From Roseiarcus sp963842835 (GTDB lineage: Bacteria > Pseudomonadota > Alphaproteobacteria > Rhizobiales > Beijerinckiaceae), in NCBI GenBank assembly GCA_963842835.1, contig CAWJIB010000013.1, positions 248,001 to 312,000 on the forward strand: a stretch of 64,000 bases of DNA. The letters run 5' to 3'. The translations under genes and the position numbers were made by a program. Of this stretch, positions 25,822-34,140 are shown piece after piece (the stretch's first letter is position 1; each line of letters starts with the position of its first letter). The notes below the pieces were generated by a model. That model ran no database searches. It had not been told where the DNA came from and was given only the letters and a program-made list of their open reading frames with translations.

Positions 25822-26787
25822 ATGAACGCTCTGCAGACCGATGCGCCGCTCGCCGCTTTCCGCGGCGCCAAACCGCAAGCGCCGGGCTGGTTTGTGCGCG
25901 CATTGGCTCAGGCCGCCGAGCGGAGCTTTGTGACGGTCGCAGGCGCCAGGATCGAGACTCTTGCTTGGGGCGAGAGCGGGCGTCCAGGGGTGCTTCTGCT
26001 GCACGGCAACGGCGCGCATGCGCACTGGTATTCATTCATCGCTCCGCACTTGACTCGCGAGCGGCGGGTCGTCGCCATGTCATGGTCAGGGATGGGCGGC
26101 TCGGACTGGCGCAAGACATACTCGCGCGAGCTTTTCATATCGGAAGCCCTCGAGGTCGCGCACGCCACGGGTCTGTTCGCGGCGGGCCAAGCCCCGGTCG
26201 TCGTCGGCCATTCCTTCGGCGGCAGAATCGCCATTGCTCTGGCGGCCGAGCACGGCGACAAGTTCCACGGCGCCGTCCTCGTCGATCCGCCGGTCCACTC
26301 GCTCGAGCGTCCGCGCGAGCGCGCCGAGGATACGAGACGCCCCACGCCGCGCACGCGCGAGTTGAAGCCACATCGCGTCTATGCGAGTCTTGAAGCTGCG
26401 CTGGCGCGATTTCGCTTCGCCCCCTCTCAGCGCTGCGCCAATCTGTTTATCGCGGACTATATCGCCCGGCGCTCTCTGAGGCCCGCGGCTCGAGCGGGCG
26501 GCGGCGAGGGGTGGACCTGGCGCTTCGATCCGTTCCTATGGCGCGACTTGCGGATGGGGGATCCCATGCTGCAGATCGGCGCCGCGCGTTGTCCCGTCGC
26601 TGTGATCCGCGGCGCGGACTCCCGTCTGATGAAACCCGAGGACGCGAGCCTCGTGATGAACATCTTGCCGGAGGGATCGCCGTTCATCGAGATCCCCGAT
26701 GCGGATCACCACGTGATGGTCGACCAACCGCTGGCCTTTATCGACGCCCTGACCACGCTCCTGGCGACTTGGCCGACCGCCCGCTAG
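25822..26787 (+). CDS. Alpha/beta hydrolase
   Basis: A 321-residue hydrolase. VLLLHGNGAHAHWY is the oxyanion region, VVVGHSFGGRIAIALAAEHG the nucleophile elbow with Ser in G-H-S-F-G, and the aspartate lies near IRGADSRLM. ADHHVMVDQP carries the catalytic histidine. It is divergent from the acyl-CoA dehydrogenase and convergent with the double-TetR gene, whose stop codon overlaps its own. It may cleave an ester or thioester in the same pathway, but the substrate is not known. Confidence 0.82.
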   Translation: MNALQTDAPLAAFRGAKPQAPGWFVRALAQAAERSFVTVAGARIETLAWGESGRPGVLLLHGNGAHAHWYSFIAPHLTRERRVVAMSWSGMGGSDWRKTYSRELFISEALEVAHATGLFAAGQAPVVVGHSFGGRIAIALAAEHGDKFHGAVLVDPPVHSLERPRERAEDTRRPTPRTRELKPHRVYASLEAALARFRFAPSQRCANLFIADYIARRSLRPAARAGGGEGWTWRFDPFLWRDLRMGDPMLQIGAARCPVAVIRGADSRLMKPEDASLVMNILPEGSPFIEIPDADHHVMVDQPLAFIDALTTLLATWPTAR

Positions 26788-28013
26788 TCGGCGAAGAGCC
26801 CGAGAAAAAGCGGACGGGCGAAAAGTTCAGGCGCGGTGCGTTCGTTTGCCGAAGGCGCCCAGCGGCGCAGTTCGGCCGCGGCGTTGACCATGTCGGAGAC
26901 GAGCTGCGAGGCGATCGCCTGATCGACCGGCCGGATCGAGCCGTCGACTTCGCCTTCGACGATGAAGTGACTGTACCGCTCTCCAAGCCGCCTCATCGTC
27001 TGAACCAGCTCCGGACGCATCGACTCGGGCAACGCGCTCAAAGCGGTGGACCGAAGCAGCGGCCCAAAGCCGGAGAGCTGGTAGCGCACCAGCTCGGCCG
27101 CCGCGGCGGTCAGTTTCGTCCAGCCATCGCCGTCGAGCGCGGCGGCGGCGTTCTGGGCGCGCCGGATCACTTCAAAACTGCGCGTAAAGCAATTGGCGAC
27201 GAGGTCGTCCTTGTTGTCGTTGTAGTGGTAGAACGATCCTTTGCTGACGTTGAGACGCGCCGAAATCTTCACGACCGACGCGCCGCGATAGCCCTGCTCA
27301 TTGATCAGATCCGTCGCCGCGCGCAGGAACGCTTCCGCAGGGGCCTCGAAATCGTCCGAGTTCGAGAATTCAGGCAGCGTAGGCGGCGCCCAGCGCACGC
27401 CGCGCCCGTCCATTCCCTCGATCAGGATATCGGCGACGCGATCCGCGACGAGCGGGTAGTCCTGAGTCTCATACCGGCTGATCCACGAACCCATGGCGTT
27501 GAGAGTGGAGACGAGGACATGCGCGCGAGCGTTGACTTTCGCGCGATCGCCGCCCTCGCCGTCCCTTGGATGCAGCAAGCGCCGCGCGCCTCGGAACATA
27601 CGGGTATAGGCGGCGAACACCATTTCGGCGTGCGGGCCGTAAAGCGCGCGGATGTCATGGAAATGGACGAGATCGGGATGTTCCCCCGTCGCGATGCGAG
27701 CGAGCAAAAGACCGTAGAGCCGAAACAATTCCCGCACGCTCGCCGAAGAGCCATTGGCGTGCGCCGCTTGCTCGACGATCGCGTTGAGCGCATCGATGGT
27801 GCGCAGGAAACAGGCGGAAGCGAGATCCTCTTTCTTGCGATAGTAATAGGTGACGCTGTTCGTTATGAGCGCGACCGCTTGCGCGACGTCGGCCAACGTC
27901 GCCCCCTTGACGCCCCTTTGATTGAATAGCGTGGCGGCGGCGCCGAGTATGGCCTCGCGCTTTTTCTCAAAACGCCTTGTTTGTCGCAGAGGAGCCGCGG
28001 GTCGAACATCCAT
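26784..28013 (-). CDS. TetR-family regulator with two tandem TetR DNA-binding domains
   Basis: A 409-residue protein with two complete TetR units. The first HTH lies near residues 39-60 (TLADVAQAVALITNSVTYYY). The second lies near 247-270 (SVVKISARLNVSKGSFYHYN, then DNKDDLV). Each is followed by its own helical region of about 150 residues. Ordinary TetR proteins have about 200 residues and one HTH, so this chain is a covalent dimer. It lies 54 bp downstream of an IclR regulator on the same strand, and its 3' end overlaps the hydrolase 3' end. It probably controls neighbouring acyl-CoA genes. Confidence 0.85.
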   Translation of the reverse strand: MDVRPAAPLRQTRRFEKKREAILGAAATLFNQRGVKGATLADVAQAVALITNSVTYYYRKKEDLASACFLRTIDALNAIVEQAAHANGSSASVRELFRLYGLLLARIATGEHPDLVHFHDIRALYGPHAEMVFAAYTRMFRGARRLLHPRDGEGGDRAKVNARAHVLVSTLNAMGSWISRYETQDYPLVADRVADILIEGMDGRGVRWAPPTLPEFSNSDDFEAPAEAFLRAATDLINEQGYRGASVVKISARLNVSKGSFYHYNDNKDDLVANCFTRSFEVIRRAQNAAAALDGDGWTKLTAAAAELVRYQLSGFGPLLRSTALSALPESMRPELVQTMRRLGERYSHFIVEGEVDGSIRPVDQAIASQLVSDMVNAAAELRRWAPSANERTAPELFARPLFLGLFAD

Positions 28014-28067
28014 ACGCCAGACAATTGCAGGCGTTGCGTTGCTTGTCCACCTTGCCCCGAGCGGGCC

Positions 28068-28928
28068 TCAGGTTTCTCCTGAAGCCGGAGTTTCCGAGGC
28101 GACAATGCCGAGGCGGCGCATCTGTTCGATCGCCTCGGCCAAGAGCGGGCCGGTCTTCTCGCGCAGCACTGCTTCCTCGAGAAGAAACGCCGGCCCGCTA
28201 ATGTTGACCGCGTAGACCGAGCCGTCGAATGCGGGAAGCGGGGCGGCGACAGCGTTGATCTCCTTCCGCCACGGCCCTATCCCGACGCAGAAGCCTCCTT
28301 GCGCAATTTCCTGCGCGCAACGCTCCTGCCACTGCCGCAAGGCGGCCCCCTCAGAATTGGCGCTGGTCTGCATTTCCGCGAAAACGAGCCCGCGCGCCGG
28401 CTCCGGCATGGCGGCGAGCAAGGCCATGCCCATCGCCGTGCGCGCCATCGGAAGACGCAGGCCGACGCCGCTTGACAGAATGATGGTCTGCCCAGCGCCG
28501 CGCCACAATTGCACGTATACGCAGTCAATGCCTTCACGCACGCCGAGCGCGACGTGGCACTCGGTCTGGTTGGCCAAGCGTTGCAAGTATGGCGTCACGA
28601 TCCGCGGAAAGGAATTGCCCCGCAGGAAAGTGGCGCCCAGCGTCAGGACCGCGGGCCCCAGACGGAATTTTTCCGCTCCAGGAAGGCTTTCGAGATACCC
28701 CAGCGCGACCAGCGTATGAGTGAGCCGGGTGATGGTCGCCTTGGGCAGCCCGGTGCGCTGCGCGAGCTCGCCATTGGCGAGAGTTTGCGAGGCGTCTTCG
28801 AAAACGCGCAGGATGAAAAGACCCCGCGCGAGAGCGCTGACGAAGCGTCCGTCGTCGTCATCGATTGCCGCAACGCCGTCTCGCGGGGCGCCGGCGCCCT
28901 TCGAGGCGACGGACTTCGACGGCGCCAT
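28068..28928 (-). CDS. IclR-family transcriptional regulator
   Basis: A 286-residue regulator. Residues about 28-85 form the winged helix (ALARGLFILRVFEDASQTLA, TGLPKATITRLTHTLVALGY). The remaining residues form the effector domain, including LQRLANQTECHVALGVREG and RLPMARTAMGMALLAAMPE, the conserved ligand-pocket region. IclR proteins usually control adjacent catabolic genes and bind a small acid. It is divergent from the ABC-transporter operon, with a shared 186-bp region. The first 27 residues are a low-complexity extension rich in Asp. Confidence 0.87.
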   Translation of the reverse strand: MAPSKSVASKGAGAPRDGVAAIDDDDGRFVSALARGLFILRVFEDASQTLANGELAQRTGLPKATITRLTHTLVALGYLESLPGAEKFRLGPAVLTLGATFLRGNSFPRIVTPYLQRLANQTECHVALGVREGIDCVYVQLWRGAGQTIILSSGVGLRLPMARTAMGMALLAAMPEPARGLVFAEMQTSANSEGAALRQWQERCAQEIAQGGFCVGIGPWRKEINAVAAPLPAFDGSVYAVNISGPAFLLEEAVLREKTGPLLAEAIEQMRRLGIVASETPASGET

Positions 28929-29012
28929 CGCGCGTCCCCTCGGTCAAATCCATCCCTGTGCGCGCCAATGTGCCAGACCCGGGAACGGACGTCCACGCCT
29001 TCGTGAAAAAAC

Positions 29013-29025
29013 GGAACGGCGTTTC
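29013..29025. promoter_or_regulatory. IclR operator candidate
   Basis: GGAACGGCGTTTC is a 13-bp imperfect palindrome (two mismatched pairs) in the divergent region between the IclR gene and livK. A perfect GGACGTCC lies at 28987-28994. Assignment to IclR is inference from position. Confidence 0.3.
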
Positions 29026-29114
29026 AAATTGTGCTGGACAATGCCGGTCAACTCGATGATTCATGCGCCACGGCAACCGGCCACGAGTTACGAGGGCCGA
29101 CAGGGGAGGACGCG

Positions 29115-30347
29115 ATGAATTTCAGGACGACCGGCTTTGCGTTAGCTTTGTGCCTATCCGCAGCGCCCGCTTTCGCGCAAGACACCATCAAGATCGGCTA
29201 TATCGATCCCCTGTCCGGGGGCGGCGCTTCGGTTGGCGAAGGCGGCCTGAAGACGTTTCAGTATCTAGCCGATCAGATCAACGCGGCCGGCGGGCTGAAC
29301 GGCAAGAAGGTCGAGATCGTCGGGCTCGACAATAAGACGAATCCGCAGGAAAGCCTCATTCAGGCGCAGAAAGCCGCCGACCAGGGCATCCGCATCATTA
29401 CGCAGGGCAACGGCTCTTCGGTCGGCGTGGCCTTGTCCGACTGGGTCACCAAGTTCAATGACCGCAATCCCGGCAAGGAAATGCTCTATCTCAACTACGC
29501 CGCGGTCGATCCCATTCTGACCAACGACAAATGCTCCTATTGGCATTTTCGCTGGGACGCGAATTCCGACATCAAGATGGCGGCGTTGACGACGTTCATG
29601 AAGGGCCGGCCGAACATCAAAAAGGTCTATTTGATCAATCAGGACTATTCTTTCGGGCAGTCCGTGCGCACCCAGGCGCGCGCGATGCTCAAGGAGAAGC
29701 GTCCCGATATCGAGATCGTCGGCGACGAACTTCACCCGTTGCTGAAGATCACCGATTTCTCGCCCTATATCGCCAAGATCAAGGCGTCCGGCGCGGACAC
29801 CGTCATCACTGGCAACTGGGGCCAAGACATCGCGCTCCTGTTGAAGGCGGCGGCCGACGCGGGCCTGCAGACCGACTGGTACACCTACTACGCCGGCGGC
29901 GCCGGTGGCCCCACGGCGATCAAGCAGACCGGGTTGTCGCATCGCGTTTTCGAGATCGCCGAAGGCATCCCCAATGCGGCCCCCGAGGCGGCGCAAAAGT
30001 TCGAGACCGATTTCCGCGCCAAGACCGGCATCGGCCTCTGGTATCCGCGCGCCGTGAATGAAATGCGCATGCTCGCCAAGGCGATCACCCAAGCCAAAGC
30101 CGACGACGCCAAGTCCGTCGCCGCGCAGCTCGAGGGCATGAAATTCGAGGCTTTCGACGGCGGCGATGCGTGGATGCGCAAGGACGATCATCAATTCTTC
30201 CAGGACATCTACATCGGCAGCTTCGGCCCTCTCGACCCCGGCGCCAAATTCGACGAAGAGGGAACCGGCTGGGGCTGGAAGAGCGCCGGCGTCGTCAAGG
30301 CGAGCGACACCATCTTGCCGACGACCTGCAAGATGGACCGGCCCTAA
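29115..30347 (+). CDS. livK: Branched-chain amino acid-type ABC transporter substrate-binding protein
   Basis: A 410-residue periplasmic binding protein of the LivK type. The signal peptide spans about residues 1-21 (TGFALALCLSAAPAFA). The mature protein begins QDTIKIGYIDPLSGGGASVG, the usual peripheral-binding fold. It delivers a ligand to the LivHMGF permease encoded downstream. The family also transports dicarboxylates, aromatic acids and amides. Given the acyl-CoA ligase and dehydrogenases that follow, a carboxylic acid is likelier than leucine. ATG 29115 follows GGGGAGGA. It is the first gene of the operon, divergent from an IclR regulator. Confidence 0.85.
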   Translation: MNFRTTGFALALCLSAAPAFAQDTIKIGYIDPLSGGGASVGEGGLKTFQYLADQINAAGGLNGKKVEIVGLDNKTNPQESLIQAQKAADQGIRIITQGNGSSVGVALSDWVTKFNDRNPGKEMLYLNYAAVDPILTNDKCSYWHFRWDANSDIKMAALTTFMKGRPNIKKVYLINQDYSFGQSVRTQARAMLKEKRPDIEIVGDELHPLLKITDFSPYIAKIKASGADTVITGNWGQDIALLLKAAADAGLQTDWYTYYAGGAGGPTAIKQTGLSHRVFEIAEGIPNAAPEAAQKFETDFRAKTGIGLWYPRAVNEMRMLAKAITQAKADDAKSVAAQLEGMKFEAFDGGDAWMRKDDHQFFQDIYIGSFGPLDPGAKFDEEGTGWGWKSAGVVKASDTILPTTCKMDRP

Positions 30348-30444
30348 CGGGACATCGCGCCGGCGGGCGACAGCCTTCCGGCGCGCCGTTAAGGCCAAAG
30401 CGCGGCAGCGCGCGCGCGCCGACGTTCTCACAAGCCGGGCTCCG

Positions 30445-31380
30445 ATGCTGCAGCTCATCATCTTCTCGACGTTGAACGGCGTGCTCTACGGCATGTTGCT
30501 CTTCATGATGGCGAGCGGCCTCACGCTGATTTTCAGCATGATGGGAGTGCTCAATTTCGCGCATGCGAGCTTCTACATGCTGGGCGCCTATTTCGGCTTC
30601 GAGATCAGCCGTCATATCGGCTTCTGGCCCGGGCTCGTCGTCGCGCCGTTCCTCGTCGGCGCGATCGGAGCCCTCGTCGAGCGATACGGCCTGCGGCGCC
30701 TGCACCGCCTCGGCCATGTGTCGGAACTTCTGTTCACATTCGGCCTCGCCTTTGTCGTCGAGGAAGTCGTGCAGATGGTCTGGGGCAAATTGCCGGTCGA
30801 CTATCGCGTGCCGCCTTCGCTTGATTTCGTCGCGTTTCGCCTGTTCGACACCACCTATCCCGCCTACCGCATGTTCATGTTGCTGACGGCGGTGGCGATG
30901 TTCGCCGCGCTCCTCGCCGCGCTGACCCGCACGCGCGTCGGGTTGATCATTCAGGCCGCGTTGACCCATCCCGACATGGTGGCGATGCTGGGCCACAACG
31001 TGCCGAGAATATTCATGCTGGTGTTCGGCGCGGGCGCGGCGCTCGCCGGCCTTGCGGGCGTGATCGCCGGCCCTGCGTTGGTGACGCAACCTTCGATGGC
31101 CGCCTCGCTCGGGCCGATCCTGTTCGTCGTCATTGTCGTCGGCGGTCTGGGATCGCTCACCGGCGCCTTCGTCGCCTCGTTGCTGATCGGCGTCGTGCAG
31201 ACATTCGCCGTGGCGATGAACTATTCGCTCTCCGAGATTTTCGGCTCCGCGGCGCCGCCTTGGCTCGGCGATCTCTGGCAGGTGACCATCGCGGAACTCG
31301 CGCCGGTCATTCCCTATATCCTGCTTGTTCTCGTGCTCATCGTGCGGCCGACCGGCCTGATGGGAACCCGCGAAACATGA
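30445..31380 (+). CDS. livH: Branched-chain-type ABC transporter permease LivH
   Basis: A 311-residue inner-membrane permease with about eight hydrophobic segments. LNGVLYGMLLFMMASGLTLI and MGVLNFAHASFYMLGAY are the family hallmark, and the ALTRTRVGLIIQAALTHPDM segment is the conserved cytoplasmic loop that contacts the ATPase. ATG 30445 starts the first helix; the longer open frame upstream overlaps livK and is not coding. Its stop overlaps the livM start. Confidence 0.85.
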   Translation: MLQLIIFSTLNGVLYGMLLFMMASGLTLIFSMMGVLNFAHASFYMLGAYFGFEISRHIGFWPGLVVAPFLVGAIGALVERYGLRRLHRLGHVSELLFTFGLAFVVEEVVQMVWGKLPVDYRVPPSLDFVAFRLFDTTYPAYRMFMLLTAVAMFAALLAALTRTRVGLIIQAALTHPDMVAMLGHNVPRIFMLVFGAGAALAGLAGVIAGPALVTQPSMAASLGPILFVVIVVGGLGSLTGAFVASLLIGVVQTFAVAMNYSLSEIFGSAAPPWLGDLWQVTIAELAPVIPYILLVLVLIVRPTGLMGTRET

Positions 31381-32636
31381 CCTCGGCCGCGCGCTCGCTC
31401 ACGCCATGGCTGGCATTGGCAGCGCTGTTCGTGCTGGCGCCGCAGGTCTTCGCGTCGGGCGGCGCGCTGACGATGATGAGCGTCATGGGCACGATGATTA
31501 TTTTCGCCTTGTCCTATAACATGTTGCTGGGACAGACGGGCCTGTTGTCCTTTGGACACGCGGTCTATTTCGGGCTTGGCGGCTTCGTCGCGATCCACGC
31601 GATGAACGCCGTCATCCACGCCAAGCTCGGCGTGCCCGTCCCGATCATTCCGCTCGTCGGCGGGCTGGCCGGGCTCGGCTTCGGCTTCCTGTTCGGCCTT
31701 GTTTCGACCAAGCGGGCCGGAATCGTCTTCTCCATGATTTCGCTCGGCCTCGGCGAACTCGTGTCGTCGAGTTCGTTCATCCTGCGCACATTTTTTGGCG
31801 GCGAGGAGGGAATTACGACCAATCGCGCCAAGCTGGCGCCGCTCTTCGGGCATAAGTTTGGCGTGCAGATCGAGGTCTATTATCTCGTCGCGGCGTGGTG
31901 CTTCCTCTGCATCGTCTTGATGTACGCGCTGACCCGGACGCCGTTCGGGCGCATGTGCAACGCGGTGCGCGACAATCCCGGGCGGGTCGAATTCGTCGGC
32001 TATTCCCCCCGCACGCTGCGCCTGATCGCTTTCTGCTTCTCGGCCTTTTTCGCCGGGATCGCCGGCGGGCTCGCGGCGATCAATTTCGAAATCATGAATG
32101 CGCAGCAGCTCGGCGCGCAGCAATCGAGCCTCGTGTTGTTGATGGCCTATATCGGCGGGATCGGCTCTTTCGCCGGGCCGATCGTCGGCGCGGTGATCAT
32201 CACATTCCTGCAGATCACCCTTTCCGACGTGTCGAGCGCCTGGCAGCTCTATTTCGGCATGATGTTCATTGGCGTCGTGCTCTATGCGCCGGGCGGCGTG
32301 GTCGGATGGGTGATGCTGCATCGACAGGCGGCGCTCCAAGGGGAAGCGTGGCGGCTTGCGCCCGCCTACGCCCTGGTGGCGCCGGCGCTCGTCGCAGCCT
32401 GCGCCGGCGCAATCATGTTGATTGAATTGGCCAACCGACAGCTCGCAGTGGCGCGCAGCGAAGGATCGGCGATGCGCCTGTTCGGTTTCGATGTCGACGC
32501 ATCGACGGCGGCGCCCTGGATTGTCGCGGTTCTGCTGTTTGGCGCGGGCGTCGTCATGGTCCGGCGGCTTTGGCCCCGAGTTGGCGACGCCTGGGGCGCC
32601 GTCAACGCGCGCCTGCATGTGCGAGGCCAAGCATGA
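31377..32636 (+). CDS. livM: Branched-chain-type ABC transporter permease LivM
   Basis: A 419-residue permease, second half of the channel. LSYNMLLGQTGLLSFGHAVY is the LivM signature, and LTRTPFGRMCNAVRDNPGRV the ATPase-contact loop. It carries two extra hydrophobic segments at the C-terminus (near residues 330-350 and 380-395) that make it longer than most LivM proteins of 320-360 residues. The start ATG overlaps the livH stop as ATGA. Confidence 0.85.
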   Translation: MTSAARSLTPWLALAALFVLAPQVFASGGALTMMSVMGTMIIFALSYNMLLGQTGLLSFGHAVYFGLGGFVAIHAMNAVIHAKLGVPVPIIPLVGGLAGLGFGFLFGLVSTKRAGIVFSMISLGLGELVSSSSFILRTFFGGEEGITTNRAKLAPLFGHKFGVQIEVYYLVAAWCFLCIVLMYALTRTPFGRMCNAVRDNPGRVEFVGYSPRTLRLIAFCFSAFFAGIAGGLAAINFEIMNAQQLGAQQSSLVLLMAYIGGIGSFAGPIVGAVIITFLQITLSDVSSAWQLYFGMMFIGVVLYAPGGVVGWVMLHRQAALQGEAWRLAPAYALVAPALVAACAGAIMLIELANRQLAVARSEGSAMRLFGFDVDASTAAPWIVAVLLFGAGVVMVRRLWPRVGDAWGAVNARLHVRGQA

Positions 32637-33382
32637 CCGCCGCTCTGTCTGTGCGTGACCTGCGCAAGAGCTTTGGCCCCACGGCGATCATTCGCGGCGT
32701 CTCGCTCGAAATCGCCCGGGGCGAGCGGCACGCGATCATCGGTCCGAACGGCGCCGGCAAATCGACGCTGTTTCATCTTATCAGCGGCCGCATCCGATCG
32801 ACTTCCGGCGAGGTGCGTCTGCACGGCGAGCGCATCACCGGTCTGCAACCGTTCGAGATCAATCGTCGCGGCCTGTCGCGCAGCTTCCAGATCACCAACA
32901 TCTTTCCCAGACTGTCGGTCTACGAGAATCTGCGCTGCGCCACGCTCTGGTCGCTCGGTTACAAATACGCGTTCTGGATGTCGATCGACCGCCTGCGCGA
33001 TGTTCGCGAACGCTCGGAATGGCTGATGGAGCAGGTCGGCCTGACCGCGCGCCGCGATGTGCCGGCGGGCGTGCTGACCTACGCCGAGCAGCGCGCGCTG
33101 GAAATCGGCGTCACGATCGGCGGCGGCGCAGACGTCGTCATGCTCGACGAACCCACGGCGGGCATGAACAACAGCGAAACGGAACACGCCGTCGCCCTGA
33201 TTCGTAAAGTGACCGAGGGCAAGACGCTGGTGATGGTCGAGCACGACATGGGCGTTGTGTTCAACCTGGCCGATCGCATCTCGGTGTTGGTGTATGGCCA
33301 GATCATCGCGACCGATACGCCCGACCGCATTCGCGAGAACGCCGCCGTGCGCGAAGCCTATCTCGGACAAGCGAGCCATTGA
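32633..33382 (+). CDS. livG: ABC transporter ATP-binding protein LivG
   Basis: A 249-residue ATPase. IIGPNGAGKSTLF is an intact Walker A, LTYAEQRALEIG the signature loop and VVMLDEPTAGM Walker B. MVEHDMGVVFNLADRISVL holds the switch histidine. It pairs with LivF to drive uptake. ATG 32633 overlaps the livM stop as ATGA, which indicates tight translational coupling. Confidence 0.87.
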   Translation: MTAALSVRDLRKSFGPTAIIRGVSLEIARGERHAIIGPNGAGKSTLFHLISGRIRSTSGEVRLHGERITGLQPFEINRRGLSRSFQITNIFPRLSVYENLRCATLWSLGYKYAFWMSIDRLRDVRERSEWLMEQVGLTARRDVPAGVLTYAEQRALEIGVTIGGGADVVMLDEPTAGMNNSETEHAVALIRKVTEGKTLVMVEHDMGVVFNLADRISVLVYGQIIATDTPDRIRENAAVREAYLGQASH

Positions 33383-34089
33383 TGCGCGCGCCGTTGCTCG
33401 AAGTCGAAGATCTCCATGCCTATTACGGCAAGAGCCATATCCTGCACGGCGTCACGTTCCACGTCGATCAGGGCGAGATCGTCAGCCTGCTTGGCCGCAA
33501 CGGCGTCGGTCGCTCGACGACAATCAAGGCGATCATGGGCGACGTTCCGCCCAAAGGCTCGATCCGCTTCAAGGGCGAAGAGATCGCCGGTTTGAAGCCG
33601 CACCAAACAGCGCGCAGAGGGCTCGGCTTCGTGCCGGAGACGCGCGACATCTTCCCGGGGCTGACCGTTCGGCAAAATCTTCAACTCGGCGAGAAGTCCG
33701 GCAAGGTCGGCGCGCGCTGGACGATGCGCGACATGTTCCGCATGTTCCCGCAACTGGAAGAACGCGCCGACATGCCGGGCGGAGTCCTTTCCGGTGGCGA
33801 GCAGCAGATGTTGACGGTATGCCGAACGCTGATGGGGGATCCGGACCTCATCATGATCGACGAACCGACCGAAGGACTTTCGCCGATGATGGTGGCGCAT
33901 GTCGGCCGGCTGCTGGAGGAAATCGCCGCTCGCGGGGTCGCCATCCTGCTCGTGGAGCAAAAGCTCACGATCGCCCTGAAAGTCAGCAACCGGCTCTATG
34001 TCATGGGGCACGGAAAGATCGTCTATGAAGGCGCGCCCGCGACGCTGGAAGCCGCGTCGGCGGTTCGCAAGGAATGGCTCGAAGTTTGA
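33382..34089 (+). CDS. livF: ABC transporter ATP-binding protein LivF with Arg in Walker A
   Basis: A 235-residue ATPase, partner of LivG. GGVLSGGEQQML is the signature loop, LIMIDEPTEGLSP Walker B, and LVEQ the switch region with Gln where many ABC proteins have His, as is usual in LivF. The Walker A reads GRNGVGRSTT, so the invariant Lys is Arg. I recall this form in some LivF relatives, so it may be a subfamily trait. The ATG at 33382 overlaps the livG stop (TGATG). Confidence 0.85.
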   Translation: MRAPLLEVEDLHAYYGKSHILHGVTFHVDQGEIVSLLGRNGVGRSTTIKAIMGDVPPKGSIRFKGEEIAGLKPHQTARRGLGFVPETRDIFPGLTVRQNLQLGEKSGKVGARWTMRDMFRMFPQLEERADMPGGVLSGGEQQMLTVCRTLMGDPDLIMIDEPTEGLSPMMVAHVGRLLEEIAARGVAILLVEQKLTIALKVSNRLYVMGHGKIVYEGAPATLEAASAVRKEWLEV

Positions 34090-34140
34090 TGTCCGGACGC
34101 GGCCTCCGGCGCGATCAACCGAATTCCAGGGACTGACGAG

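Noticed and set aside
26511..27929. 472-codon plus-strand frame over the double TetR gene
   Set aside because: Antisense shadow without motifs; both HTH units are on the minus strand.
29265..30461. 398-codon minus-strand frame over livK
   Set aside because: Antisense shadow; the plus strand has the signal peptide and binding-protein fold.
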